This document shows, piece by piece, positions 1 to 11,485 of a DNA stretch of 64,000 nucleotides; the first letter of the stretch is position 1, and each line of letters begins with the position of its first letter. A program made the translations under genes and the position numbers. Source of the stretch: Hyperoplus lanceolatus (lineage: Eukaryota; Chordata; Actinopteri; Uranoscopiformes; Ammodytidae); the NCBI GenBank assembly GCA_026929865.2, contig CM049396.1, forward strand, positions 22,293,501-22,357,500, written 5' to 3'. Below the pieces are notes generated by a model. It did not search any database. It worked only from the letters and a program-made list of their open reading frames with translations, and had not been told where the DNA came from.

Positions 1-1018
1 GCCTATGGTTTTAGCTTTACTTCTATATAACTTTTTTCATGTGCTGAGAGTTACATCATTTTCTCATGAATAACATATAGATTTTTTAAATGTATATCTG
101 ACCGACTGATAATATAATATCTATAGATATACATTAGATCACTGGAGTTCGTTGTGACAGGGTTAAATAGGAAAAGGACACTTGCATTAGAAAGACCAGT
201 GCTACAGTTCAGGCCAAGAAGCTGACCAACAACAGAACTCCTGTGAGATGTCGAAAAAGGGCAGCGCTCGTCACTGACAGCCTCTTGGATAAATAAATGA
301 GAATATTTGCAGCACGTGTGTGTGTGTGGGGGGGGGGGGAGGAGAGTACAGTACATATTAGTGTGTAACCCCAGTCAAGGAAGTGGGGAGAGGTTTATAT
401 TCTGTGCTCCACAAAGTAGCAGGGAAGAGCTTGGGTGGAGATTAGACCTGGGTCTTCTGTTTACAAAACAAAACACACCACCACATATTCTAGTGGGGCA
501 GAAGTTATCATTGAGAGGGATTATTTTCGTGTGACTCTATATTCTTTTTTTTTTGTTTTTTTTTTCCATCAGAATGTTGAATAGTATTACTATAGTAATA
601 GTTAAACATGTCGAAGGCTCTCACCACTTTCAGAGAGCACCATGGGCAGCAGAGCTCTTCTGTCTTTATTTGCAGTTTAGTTTGATTAATCACAAGGGAG
701 GAACCTTTCTTCACCAGTCAAACAAACACATCAGTCACAGGAACCTGCGAACCAGGCTGCTTGTCCATCTAGCTTTAAGCTACTGGCTGCTATCCTCACA
801 TCAGCTAGTTATCTATTGAAGCAGTTACAGCTAATTTACTGGTGCCGAGTCATAGTCCAGTGAGCGAGAGCATGCTTTTAAAGTGACTGATTAATAAGGA
901 AAGTCCCTGTATCTAGATGACACACACCCTTTCAGTACATTTGTGTCAGCATCAGCTCTGGCAGAGTTATTCAAATTATTTTTATTTTTCAACCCAAGTA
1001 TGTATATGAATATGTATA
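1..1018. other. Non-coding left flank (inferred etnk2 intron 1)
   Basis: I see no gene here. The etnk2-like exon at 3091-3237 is on the minus strand and its next exon is not visible, so this stretch is inferred to be part of that gene's first intron. It is AT-rich, with a G-run near 330-340 and T-runs near 544-566. Open frames are short and lack domain features. Confidence 0.5.
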
Positions 1019-1923
1019 CAGGGCTCCAGACTAACCTATTTTACTAGGAGCACTGGCGCCCCTAACTCAGAATTTTTAGGGGCGCAAGCAGAAAATTTAG
1101 GGGCAAACATTAAATAGACCTGCAACGCATCTATTAAAATGTTTCCCAATTTTAACTATATTAGGCCTACTGATATTGTATTGCCAGCATGTTTTGGACC
1201 ACACTGACAACAGATGATACAGTTCATTGTGTTTTCGATTTTGCATCACCATGTGAAATTCTTCAGACATTCCTTTTTCCTTTTTTTTGTGCCCATTTTC
1301 ACCACAACCACCTCTACATCCAAGCCCTCTGATTTTTCCTACTCTATCTCTGCTGACTCCAGGAAAATAGCCTAGTTATTGGCCCAAAAGTAACTAGTAG
1401 GAGCTAGGTGACATTATCAACTAATTTGCATTATAGCCTATGCTATTCTGAAAGAGGCAAAATGAACAGAAAATGCTGACCAGGTAGTTTACAAATGAAC
1501 TAGGCCTATTTACATATTTACAAACTCACTTTACACACTTTTTTTGATGCCATATTACTACAAGGTTAGCTTTTTATAGATATGCAGTGGCCTATTGAAT
1601 GTGGACATATCAAACAATTTTCGTGTTCACAAACGTCCCCTGATGTCTGCTGGCTGCTGCAGGTGGCAGGGGGTTTCTATCAGACTGCCCGTGTGACTGA
1701 GTGCTGTCAGCGGTGAGGAGTACACAGCTCCGTTGCTACTCTGCTCTTGAGCGCGCGGTTAAAAGATAAATCTAACAGCCTTATCGCTATGGCGGAAAGT
1801 CGGCAGGTATAGCGGAAAAAGTCACCAGTTGGCAACATGTTAAAGACGTGACGACAGCGGGACACTGAGATGAGAGTAGGTTACGTGATCCGCGCTGTTG
1901 ATCGTTTAACTGATCACTCGCGG

Positions 1924-1956
<33 letters not shown>

Positions 1957-2088
1957 AGTACTAATAATAATGATACAAATGTCGGCGAATTTTCCGTTCG
2001 CACACGTGCCCCTAGTTTTAAAAACTACTCGCACTGTCTCCAAAAATGGTCGCAAAATGCGAGCATTTGGTCGCAGTCTAGAGCCCTG
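1019..2088. mobile_element. Non-autonomous hAT-like DNA element, about 1.07 kb
   Basis: The left end begins CAGGGCTCCAGACT at 1019 and the right end closes AGTCTAGAGCCCTG at 2088. The reverse complement of the right end matches the left at 13 of 14 positions. The CAGGG start and 1-kb size fit non-autonomous hAT elements. Flanks are T/A-rich (tatgtata on the left, gtatatat on the right), so an 8-bp duplication is only approximate. No transposase frame survives. A TC microsatellite lies inside. The element sits within the inferred first intron of etnk2. Confidence 0.6.
1926..1955. repeat. (TC)n microsatellite
   Basis: About 15 uninterrupted TC units inside the hAT-like element. Confidence 0.9.
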
Positions 2089-3090
2089 GTATATATTCTC
2101 ACATCCAGCAAACGTTGATGCATGTGCTTTGGATGTATGCATTTGTGCGCACTTAGATGAAAAAATGTTATCCCACACTCGGCTCTTGCTCAGCATCACC
2201 GTGAACCAATGTTTCGGTCCTGCTTGACCTTTTCCAAGGTTGTTTCTCAAAAGAATAAAATATGTGAAAACTCTAAAATACAATATGCAAATATTATAAT
2301 AATATAAAATGTGCTACATAGCTGATATGCAACCATTCCATCAAAAGCCCAAGAAAACTAACAGCTGCCAACTATAGTCACCATAAATGACAGTTAAAAC
2401 AAATGTTGTGCTGTGAATGCGTCATAATTTAAAGCCTTTATCATGTACTACAGAGGCGTTCCACCCTTACAACAGCACAGAGAGCTCTCTCTCTCTAAAG
2501 CCAGTAGAGAGCCCACAGCTCCATTACCATTAACATTCACTCACATTTATAAGGTCACAGTCACAGTCTATGGTCACACTTGGTTTACAACATCTGACAA
2601 GAAACATGATGATGAAGCAAGGCTTAATGCCAGTAACCACTTCAACCAGCTATAAAGCACTCTTTATAAAAGGTGAACGTCACCACTGGCTGACCGCTGA
2701 CAGGAGCATGACTTGTACTTTACGCCGAATTCGCTGCTATGTGTACTGTACTTTGGACATATAAAGCCGTATGTGAATGGAATTATTTTCTACTAGCCTT
2801 AGAGATAACGGAATTACTTATGTACATTTGCTAGCTTAATACACGGTATCATGTCACCAAGACTTCCCAGAAATTATCGTAAATAAGCCGCCTTTATTCT
2901 TGTATCATGTAAGGAGGGAGTATGCTATTATAAATAGAGGTAGTTTGTTCGTTAAAGTAAGTGAACAGTGTTTCCGGGGCCCTCCTCCAGCTCAATGACT
3001 GACTGGCAGTGCCTGGTGATGCTGCGATGCTGTCAGTCTGTTAGCCTAGCCTAGCATACTGTGCACAGCTAGCTCAGCAGCTAACGTTAC
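2089..3090. other. Non-coding, inferred etnk2 intron 1
   Basis: No further ethanolamine-kinase exon could be recognised on the minus strand between the hAT-like element and exon 1. The reverse complement of 3090 and below reads GTAACG, the donor of exon 1. No RNA gene or repeat end was recognised. Confidence 0.5.
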
Positions 3091-3237
3091 CTTGGTCTTG
3101 ACGTGGCTCAGCTCCCACGCCGGTCTCAGTTCTTTAATGAGCTTCATGGCTCCCTTCGCCACATCGTGTTCGTCCACGAAAACTGGAATCTTTCTAATGA
3201 CCGGCGAGCCGACGGGCACGTGTATCTGCGTCTCCAT
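3091..3237 (-). CDS. etnk2: Ethanolamine kinase (etnk2-like), first coding exon only
   Basis: Ethanolamine kinase phosphorylates ethanolamine with ATP in the cytosol, the first step of the CDP-ethanolamine route to phosphatidylethanolamine. This 49-codon exon starts at ATG 3237 and ends with AAG before a GTAACG donor. The segment METQIHVPVGSP resembles the N-terminus of ETNK1, while GAMKLIKELRPAWE followed by VKTK resembles ETNK2 just before its kinase fold. I favour etnk2 because slc41a1 is in the same window and both lie on human 1q32. The kinase catalytic residues are in later exons off the left edge, so activity cannot be judged. ETNK1 is the alternative. Confidence 0.75.
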
Positions 3238-3529
3238 CCTGCAGCCGTTTATCTGAAAACGTTAATCTCCGAGCCCTTCACAGATGTCTCTGGAAACTGC
3301 AGCATACAGGTGTCGCTCGGTTTAAAATAAGCGAAATGGTGACGTGTTTTGTGTGAATGACTGAAGTTTATCTGGCTTGGCTGTAGTTTGGTGAGTTGGT
3401 GGGAAGCGGTGGAGATGTAGAGGTAAACTGCCGGGTGTTAGGTGCTGCTCGCCGGTTTTCTTGGGGAGCAGTCAGTCAGCGGTACGGTTTCCTCTATACT
3501 TAGCTCCGCCCGCCCGGGATCATCCGATA
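3238..3529 (-). promoter_or_regulatory. Likely 5' UTR and promoter region of etnk2-like gene
   Basis: This is the sequence immediately upstream of the etnk2-like start codon. It is richer in G+C and CpG than the surrounding DNA, for example around 3500-3555. No TATA box is placed with confidence. The call rests on position and composition only. It is bordered on the far side by the inverted repeat at 3530-4299. Confidence 0.4.
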
Positions 3530-4299
3530 GAGACAGTGCAGGGCGCGTCATAATCTGAGGCCACGCCCGTCGTGAGGGAAAACAATACACAGCGCTCCAT
3601 CCACTTTATATTGAATGACACCCGTATTCGGCAAACAAACTTAATAAAAAAGTAATACGACATGCCTTTCACAAATACACGTTACTTTCTTTAAAGCCAC
3701 GACTCTTGTCTGTCTATACGAGCTGTTTTGGTGAAAAAGTATTGAGTAATTTTCAATATCGAGACAAAACTCTTAACTAATGTATGCTGAATGCTAGGCT
3801 AATGTTAGCCTTCTGCTGTAGGCTAACCATAGGCTAACCCTCACGGACGGGAAAAAACACCTCAATATTGAAAATTACTCAATAATTTTTCACAAAAACA
3901 GCTCGTATGGACAGACAAGAGTCATAATTAACGGTTTTTTGTTAAATGGATGTTCGATTACCTTTTAATTAAGTTTGTTTGCAGAAGACAGGTCTCCTTC
4001 AATACAAAGTGAATGGAACGGTTTTCAACGGTTTCCCCCACGATGGGTCCGACCCGGTCCGACCGGACAAAAACACCTCAATATTGAAAACTACTCAATT
4101 ATGTTTCACAAAAACAGCTCATATAGACAAACAAGAGTCGTGGCTTTCAAGAAAGTAACGTTTTTTTCTTAAATGGATGTTTGATTACATCTTAATTACG
4201 TTTGTTTGCAGAAGACAGGTCTCCTTCAATACAAAGTGGATGGAGCGCTGTTCAATGTTTTCCCCCACGATGGGCGTGGCCTATTCCATGCACTGTCTC
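3530..4299. repeat. Long inverted repeat with an extra internal copy (foldback element)
   Basis: The left arm (about 3530-3768) and right arm (about 4070-4299) are reverse complements with scattered differences. The outer ends are GAGACAGTGCA at 3530 and TGCACTGTCTC at 4289-4299. A third partial copy in right-arm orientation occupies about 3850-4055. Shared blocks include CAATATTGAAAA, AACAGCTC, AGACAGGTCTCCTTCAATAC and CCCACGATGGG. No protein is encoded. It looks like a foldback DNA element, or one copy inserted beside an inverted copy, and the RNA could form a strong hairpin. It lies about 300 bp upstream of the etnk2-like start. Confidence 0.75.
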
Positions 4300-5543
4300 T
4301 TGGAGACGCACCGAAGCCGAGCACGCCCATTATTTCCGAGCGTGTCCGAAGTGGAGTCCGAGTTCAACCGAATCAAAGAAGCGTTCCATGCGACTGGCTT
4401 TATGGGGAAAAAAAGAGATTTGGAAAAGTACAATAATTTCTAAGTAGAACCATAGAATGTATCAGTAGAACGAGCAGTGAAGAAGCCTTATAAAAATGTG
4501 TCATGTTTTAAATGTAATACAACAAATTCCATCAAAGGTTAGCTTGTCATTTCAATGCAGTCTTATTAGGGGTAGGCTATAGGCTTATAACGTATACTAT
4601 AGTTTATAATAATACAACTGAAAATAAAAAGTTATCACCCACCTGTTATCAGCCTTGGTCTCCACATTGGTTTTGGTGTTGCCGATTTCATGATTTCATT
4701 AATGGTTTAACAGCTGCAGTTTCATTGCTACCTAAGGACACATTTAGGCTATAAATGGTCATGTTTAAATACACTATATACATTTACTTTTCACACTAGC
4801 AGTAAAGTAATATAAAAAAATAAACACAAACACTTAGCCTACTCAGTGCTGTGGTAGCTCCTTGTAATAAAAGGTGTAAATACTGTGTTATTATGGACAC
4901 ACATTTGGAAAGTAACGCACCCCAATAATTTAACAATTTAATTTACACTACTCATCTTTTTACTGTAATGTTTAACATTTGTACTATACACAATTTAAAA
5001 AAATTATGACGCCTTAACCACTGCCACTATGCTCATGGTATTTATTTTTTTTCTCTGTGTGTTTTTACTTTCAGGCGTGTTGGCGCTTTCTGGTACAGGC
5101 AAAGTAACTGCAAATATGATTTATACGACTAGGGGAAATAATTCCCAGTAGTGTCAATGTGTCATTGTTTTTTTCCAGCTAGTAAAAATTGAATAGGTGA
5201 GGAACTATGGAGGAATGTAACTGACTGAATAAAAAAAAGTATTGAAATAAATTCTCAATAAATCAATTAATATGCCATTAAATACAACAAAATATATTTT
5301 TAAAATAAATGTATGCATTCATTTCGGCACATTGGTCCGTTATAAAAGGGACATAAATGTATATCTAGAGAAAATTATCAGTCATGAGTTCATGTATTTT
5401 AATTTCAGGACCCAACTGGTCTGAGTTAACTGTCATGCCAATTTCTTTTGTACTTTTTGTCTCCCATTAGTATGACCAACAACATGCCCTCATACTGGAC
5501 ACTGTGGTGAAAAGCAAAGGAGCGTGCTGAAAGGAATTTAGAG
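4300..5543. other. Non-coding, no feature recognised
   Basis: AT-rich intergenic sequence between the foldback repeat and the transposase remnant. No coding, RNA or repeat end can be supported. Confidence 0.5.
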
Positions 5544-6392
5544 TTGGCCAGTATAGAAAGCAGTGAGATTTCTTTTCAGGTTGATGACCTATACATGGAA
5601 TGCCAATCAGAAATGGAAGAGTTGACGGAGGGAGAGTTGAATGTGGGTGATGGTTTATTCTTTGACGCCCCAGAATCACTTACCTTAGAGGATGAGTCTG
5701 GTAGCTCCGATGAGGAAGAAGGTGATCAGCTGCAAGCTAGTTTGGCAGACTGGGCAGGAGAGCATCACATTTCACATGCAGCCATCAATGACCTGCTAAA
5801 ATTGCTCACAGTACACCACAGATCACTGCCAAAAGATTCAAGGACATTGTTAGGGACAGTGCGCTGGTTGAGATCATCATTACTTTGGGGTTCTTAACAG
5901 CATTAAAGACAGACATACTTCAGAAAAACAGCTGTTTGATAATATGATCATCAATATACAGGCCAATGTTGATGGCTTACCCCTGTTTAGAAGTTCAACG
6001 ACACAATTATGGCCAATTCTGGGACGTGTGGACAACTTCCCAGGGGATCCCATTGTTCTTTGTCTCTTTTGTGGAACAAAAAAACTTAATTCCATCAGTG
6101 ATTATCTGGAGGACTTTGTCAGTGAAGTTGTTGAGCTGGAGAGGGGGTTTGAGGGCTTGATACTTAGGCTTAGACTTTCTTCCGTTGTGTGTGATGCTCC
6201 AGCTTGTGCATTTGTAAAAAATATCAAAGGACACCCTGGATATTTCGGCTGTGGAAAGTGTGAACAAGAGGGAACATACATAGACAACAGGGTTTCTTTT
6301 TTTTTGACACCGGTGCTCCTCTCAGGTCTGATGACGACTTTCAACACATGAGTGATGAGGCGCACCATCTGGGACCGTCACCCCTCCGTTTA
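5544..6392 (+). pseudogene. Broken DNA-transposase fragment (CACTA-like family suspected)
   Basis: Two frames carry one continuous protein-like signal. The first (5544 to about 5890) has an acidic stretch and then LADWAGEHHISHAAINDLLK and LPKDSRTLLGT. The second, open from about 5890, reads DNMIINIQANVDGLPLFRSS, LWPILG, VCDAPACAFVKNIKGHPGY and a GCGKCEQEG cysteine pair. These blocks resemble a transposase-like family common in invertebrates and fish, possibly CACTA/EnSpm. A shift near 5890 separates the frames. A second one in the T-run at 6296-6304 moves the signal to FDTGAPLRSDDDFQHMSDEA, ending near 6392. No ATG starts the first frame and the C-terminal part is gone, so it is a dead fragment. 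The superfamily is uncertain. Confidence 0.6.
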
Positions 6393-6486
6393 TTTTTTTT
6401 TTGAGTTTGTGTTTTTGATATTAACATCATATTAAGCTAAGCAAATGTAAGTTATCATACAAAACAAGGAATACAATGTTTTGGTC

Positions 6487-6674
6487 TAGATAGTTAATAG
6501 CCTAATAATTGAATCAGTTCATCTAGGAGATAATCTGAGGTTAACTTATCACATCACGTTCACGTCCTAGCACAGTGTGTATTGAGTTTCTTTAAAAACA
6601 TTTGGAAATGGGGCTGCCCTCAGTTGCCCATGCACTGTGTATACTGTAGTCTATAGCCTATTTCAGCCTCGTCT
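6487..6674. repeat. Solo internal segment of the 51.6-kb foldback element
   Basis: This segment closely matches 51731-51918 in the same orientation: TAGATAGTTAATAGC, TTGAATCAGTTCATCT, GTGTGTATTGAGTTT, GGGGCTGC and CAGTTGCCCATGCACTGTGT. The long terminal arms seen at 51.6 kb are absent, so only the core is present. Confidence 0.75.
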
Positions 6675-6924
6675 ATGGAAATAAAGATAGCTGGACAAGA
6701 GTTCTTCTGCTTTGTTCCTCTCACTGCATTTAAATACATTAATTATATTACAGAGAAATATGTCTCACTAAAGAAAAAGAGCTCCAAGCCCAACCCAGAG
6801 GACCCTGCATAATATTTTATTTTAAATTAATATTTTTATGGAAAATTCATGTGTCCTTCTTCAATAGCTTCTAATTCATCCGACTCAATGACTCCAAATT
6901 ATTTGTTCACACAAAATTCCTCAT

Positions 6925-7391
6925 ATTTAGCCTCCTGGAGACGTGGGATGTAATCCCGGCGATGGAAACCTTAGTTTTCCCTGGTGGAGACGAGACGGTG
7001 TGGATCCTCTGGCAGCATCTGAAGTCTTCCTGCATCCACACTATTCGCACTTTACTTAGTATTACCATGTAATCACCTGGTCAATGATCAAATTCCTTCG
7101 TGATTCCTCTACTTATGACATCTATTGCAGCATGTCCGTCCTGGGAGAGGGATCCCTTACTCTGTCGACTCTCCCTGAGATTTCTTAAATTTTTTTTTAT
7201 TCCCGGTAAAGGGTTTTTACTGGGAGTTTTTTCTCAGCCGAGCTAAGGGTGTAAGGGCAGGGTGTCATATTGTATCATATATCATATTGTATGAAATGTT
7301 AAGACCACTGAGACAAATGTGTTTGTGATTTTGGGCTATACAAATAAAACTGATTTGATTTGATTTGATTTGATTTGATTTGATTTGATTT
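6925..7391 (+). mobile_element. 3' end of a retroelement with (TTGAT)n tail
   Basis: The block contains phrases typical of fish retroelement 3' ends: GGATCCCTTACTCTGTCGAC, CCCGGTAAAGGGTTTTT, CTGGGAGTTTTTTCTCAGCC and GGGCTATACAAATAAAACTG. It runs into a pentamer tail of TGATT units at 7351-7391. This is the form of a 5'-truncated non-LTR element inserted on the plus strand. I suspect an RTE-type LINE or a SINE using its tail, but the family is not certain. The left boundary is approximate. Confidence 0.6.
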
Positions 7392-7839
7392 AATTTTCCT
7401 CTCAAAGTGCACCAGATTCATGCATTTCATTTTAAAATTGTAAAATAAATTCTCTCGGGGGGGCATACCCCCGGACCCCCCTAGGGGTTTCTGGTTCTCT
7501 GCTGGCTAATATTTTCACCCAGCAGGACATTGGAGGCACTAGCGAAAATACACTGGGTGTGTGAATGAAGTCTGTCTGCCTATCTTTCTCACTCCACTGC
7601 ACACTCAGTCACTACAACCCATGCTTAAAGGAAGCAGGATTAAACCACTGGATTAAGATGTCCAAATGTATTAAAAAAAGTTAAACAAAAACATACATCG
7701 ATAAAGATGGTAAAATGTTTAAAGAAATGTGTTTAAAAATGCACAAAGATGTTTACAATGTTTAAAAAATATGTTTAAAATGTGTAAAATAATGAAAATA
7801 TCTTTCAAAACACACTGGGGTTTAGAAAAAAATATATAT

Positions 7840-8969
7840 ATAGGGGAAGGTGGGGTGATTTGTGCAACTTTTTACTCAAAGTGATTTTAAAGTGAGGCCT
7901 TGACAGTTATGTCTCCAACTCAAATATGTACATATATTTCAGGATGTTGTGCATCCCTGGCAATAAAAACTTTGGATCTGGAATAAACTGTTTAAGAAAT
8001 ATAGCTTTCGGAAAAAAAGTTGTCTTGTCGCACAAATCACCCCACGTAGTGGGGTGATTTGTGCGTCATTGTGTCACAATGACAAAGTCACCATCATCAT
8101 CTTTCTGGCCATCTGAACTCTCATCAGTGGTGTCGTTAAGTGGAATTGAGATGTCACTCTCTCCTGAGCTACTGTAGACTATCACTTTCTTTTGGTGACC
8201 AGCGTATACAGCCATGCCACTGGCACAACTCTCAGAAATGTACTTTGCACTAGTTGCTCCGTGCTTGTGGAACCAACTGCCACCTGACAAATGTGATTCC
8301 CCCTACATTTCTGCCTTTAAATCAAGGCTCAAAACCCATATGTACACCCTGGTGTTTCCTCCCCATTAACCTCTGCACTACTTACTTACCTCTGCACTAC
8401 TATCTGTGTTTATGTGGATGTATGGGCTTTACGTCTTTTATTTTGGTTATTGTTATTTTACCTTCATTGTTTACCTACTGAATGCACTATGTACAGCACT
8501 TTGGACAGTGCAAACTGTCATAAATGTGCTTTTACAAATACATTTTACTTACTTACTTACTTATAACTCACCCAGGCCCTTGCGCACAAATCACCCCATC
8601 CCCAGAATTTTGGATAATAGGCATGATGCAGCAATTTAGGGTTGACATTGTGCTAACTATATAGACTCAAAGTGTAGCATACCAAAGCACTAAAACATGT
8701 GTCAAATGTTTTCAAACGTGTCTATAATTGTTCAGACACAATAATCAAAAAACCTTGATCATGGAAATTTTACTTTGAAAGGCAAAACACAGTTTTTTGA
8801 GCTTAAATGTGCTTATATCTTATTCCTTGTGTCTCCCTTCTTTACAGGATGAGTCAAATGGATGGCTCTTCTTAAATATGTGGTCACATTTCCAATTTCT
8901 TCCACGGTTTTCTAGAAACAAGGGGTTTTGCAACTTCCAAAATGCACAAATCACCCCACCTTCCCCTAT
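7840..8969. mobile_element. 1.13-kb DNA element with 27-bp perfect terminal inverted repeats, internally nested
   Basis: The first 27 bases (from 7840, core GGGGAAGGTGGGGTGATTTG) are the exact reverse complement of 8943-8969. Inside lies a near-perfect palindrome (8030-8064) made of two head-to-head copies of the terminal motif, and another copy at 8583-8598. The motif GCACAAATCACCCC therefore occurs five times in alternating orientation. The simplest reading is a second related element (about 8048-8599) nested in the first. A minus-strand frame at 8066-8290 with an acidic serine-rich end may be leftover transposase C-terminus. The flanks are TA-rich, so a TA duplication is possible. The superfamily is not recognised. 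Confidence 0.75.
8245..8565 (+). mobile_element. L2-type LINE 3' fragment with (TTAC)n tail
   Basis: Read on the plus strand, the start encodes a phrase like LWNQLPPDKCDSP and FKSRLKTHMYTL, the usual C-terminal end of L2-family ORF2. It is followed by a short 3' UTR with GCACTATGTACAGCACTTTG and a tail of TTAC units at about 8547-8565. It is severely 5'-truncated and lies inside the nested DNA element. Confidence 0.65.
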
Positions 8970-9772
8970 TTGGGGTGCGGGGGGCTCTGCTGAAATTTGT
9001 TCTCTGCTCACTCTCTCACACTTTGAAAACCCCTGGATTATATGCTTCTTGTCTGCCTTGGGGTTATGAAAACAAATGTAATGTTGTGGACGAAGGGTCC
9101 TCTGACCTGGAGACTGTCCTTTCCCAATGGTCTCCAGGCTGTCCCAAAGATTAACTGATGTTGCAAACTTTGTCCCGGTTGAGGTTGCTTGGAGACCCAG
9201 GGCAAAATAAGAAATGGAACACTGGAAGGCAACCAAATTCCAACTATTTCTTTTGTACACAGGCCCCGTTATTTTAAAAGGGATTGTTAATGCTGCAGTG
9301 TACAGAAACTTCCTACTTCAACTTCAACTTTCATCCTCTCAAACCCAAGGCTAATAGATGAGTACACTGAGTACTCTAAGGTTTAGGGATTTCAAAATAA
9401 GATTCCTGCCACTGAAGCACACGGACAAATCCCCACACGAATCTACGTAGGCTATCAAGCCACGGTACAAGTCACGTGTAAATAGACAGAGTTGTAAATG
9501 ATGACTTGTCTTTATTTCGAGCTTTTAGAGCAGATCAGCCATTCATATAATTTACAGATGTGTCTACACACAGATGTTTGTACACACACAGATCCATTTA
9601 CACACCGAACAAGCCTATTGTCAGAGGGATCGCATGTCACACTCATTTGCAGCTGTCTGCAACAACCAGCAGCCTCCACTATGGCAGTACCAACCTTGGC
9701 CAAATGGTGGGGGTAAAGTAATAAGAATGTCTTGGCCACGTGGTGCAGCCATAGGGACAGGTAACTCTAAGG
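8970..9772. other. Non-coding, no feature recognised
   Basis: Intergenic stretch between two transposons. Open frames on either strand are short and overlap each other without recognisable domains. Confidence 0.5.
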
Positions 9773-11430
9773 CACACATGGGCATTTTACGGCCCGCGGG
9801 CCAGACCCGGCCCGTGGGCTGTCTCAATCAGGCCCGCGACATCCACGGAGAAAAGAAGAAGGAGAAGAAGAAGAAAAAATCCCGCATTATAGAGGCATAT
9901 GAGTTTGAATGGGTGAAAATGCGCTTCCTTGACTCTTGCATAGACAGTTTGATGATCATCAGGATGAGTGCTGTGAAAAAGAGGAAAGTTGATTCGGAAT
10001 GTCGTGTTTTTAACACCGAGTGGACTTCTAAATATTTTGTTACTCCTGTGGGTTCAAAGGCTGTATGCCTAATATGCCAAAATGCAATTTCTGTTTTCAA
10101 AGAATATAATATTAAGAGACATTTTTCGACCATGCGTGCCAACTATGCCACCAACCTATCGTCGCAGGAGAGAGAACAAAAGGCCCTGAAATTGTCCTCC
10201 GATTTAACCGCCCGTCAGAATACTTTTGTGAAGCAGACGGCCATACAAGAGACAGTCACAAAAGTAAGCTACATGCTGGCTCATAAGCTAGCCAAACACA
10301 GCAGGTCGTTCTCAGAGGGCGAGTTTGTGAAAGACTGTATGGTTGAGACTGCTAGCATCCTGTGCCCTGACAATAAAAGTCAGTTTGAAAAAATCAGTCT
10401 GTCTCGTCGGACCGTTACCAGGCGTGTGGAAGTGATTGATAAAGACTTGTCTGATAAACTGCTAAAGAGAGCAGCCGACTTCACCTATTTTTCCATAGCT
10501 CTGGATGAGAGCACCGATATCAAAGACACCGCCCAGATACTTATTTTCATAAGAGGGATCAGTGATGAGTTTGAAATCGTGGAGGAATTTCTTGAGAGGG
10601 ACAACGCGGGGCTGTGACCTCTACGAATGCGTGTCAGGATGTTTGGAGAGATACAACCTGCCATGGACTAAATTACTGAACGTGACCACTGATGGATCTC
10701 CGAACCTCACCGGTAAAAATGTCAGACTTTTGCGGAGGATACAGGACCGGGTGAAAGATGACAATCCCAACTCACATTTGATTTTCCTACACTGCATCAT
10801 CCACCAAGAATCCCTGTGTAAATCTGTGTTGCAACTGGATCATGTCACCAAAACGGTGGTAAAACTCGTAAACTTAATCCGGGCCCGATGGCTCACCCAC
10901 CGCCAGAGCACACGGACGTGCTGTACCACTCCAGTGTTCGCTGGCTGAGCCTGGGAAAGGTGCTGCATCGTGTGTGGGAGTTGAAAGGAGAGATTGTGAC
11001 GTTTCTGGGGAATGTAGGTAAAGCAGACGAGTTTACAGAGTTGCAAGACTTGGATTGGATGTGTGAGTTTGCATTTGGGGTGGATGTACTGAGCCATCTA
11101 AACGACCTAAATGTGAAGTTACAGAGGAAGAACGCATTTGTGCATGAGCTGTATTCACACGTGACAGCGTTCAAAGCCAAGCTGATCCTGTTTTCTCGAC
11201 ATATGAGCAACAAGTGTTTCACACATTTCCCAACGCTGGCTACACTGGATGTGCCACCGTGCCACACTGACAGATACTCCACTACTCTGACACACCTCCA
11301 CAATGAGTTCAACCGCTGTTTCTCTGACTTTGAGAAGATTGAACCAGAACTGGAGCTGGTGTCCACTCCCTTCTCATTCGACAGCGAGAAAGCGCCCCCA
11401 GATGTGCAACTCGAACTGATTGCGGGGTTT
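9773..11430 (+). pseudogene. hAT transposase pseudogene of the GTF2IRD2/Charlie type
   Basis: A hAT-type terminus with ACGGCCCGCGGGCC lies at about 9790-9805. The transposase frame begins at ATG 9964 (MSAVKKRKVDSECRVFN, with a basic nuclear-signal-like KKRKV). It continues through a BED-type segment with CLICQ and KRHF, then YFSIALDESTDIKDTAQ. Near 10600 the frame shifts. The second piece holds NVTTDGSPNLTGKNV and FLHCIIHQESLCKSVL. Near 10900 it shifts back to YHSSVRWLSLGKVLHRVWEL and FTHFPTLATL. It stops making sense near 11430, before the C-terminal dimerisation block. The order matches the hAT transposase domesticated in GTF2IRD2-like proteins. Two frameshifts and a missing 3' end make it inactive. 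Confidence 0.85.
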
Positions 11431-11485
11431 AGGCTGGACTGCGATATCCGCCGCCAGAATATAGGTCAAACTATAGGGTTGTGGA

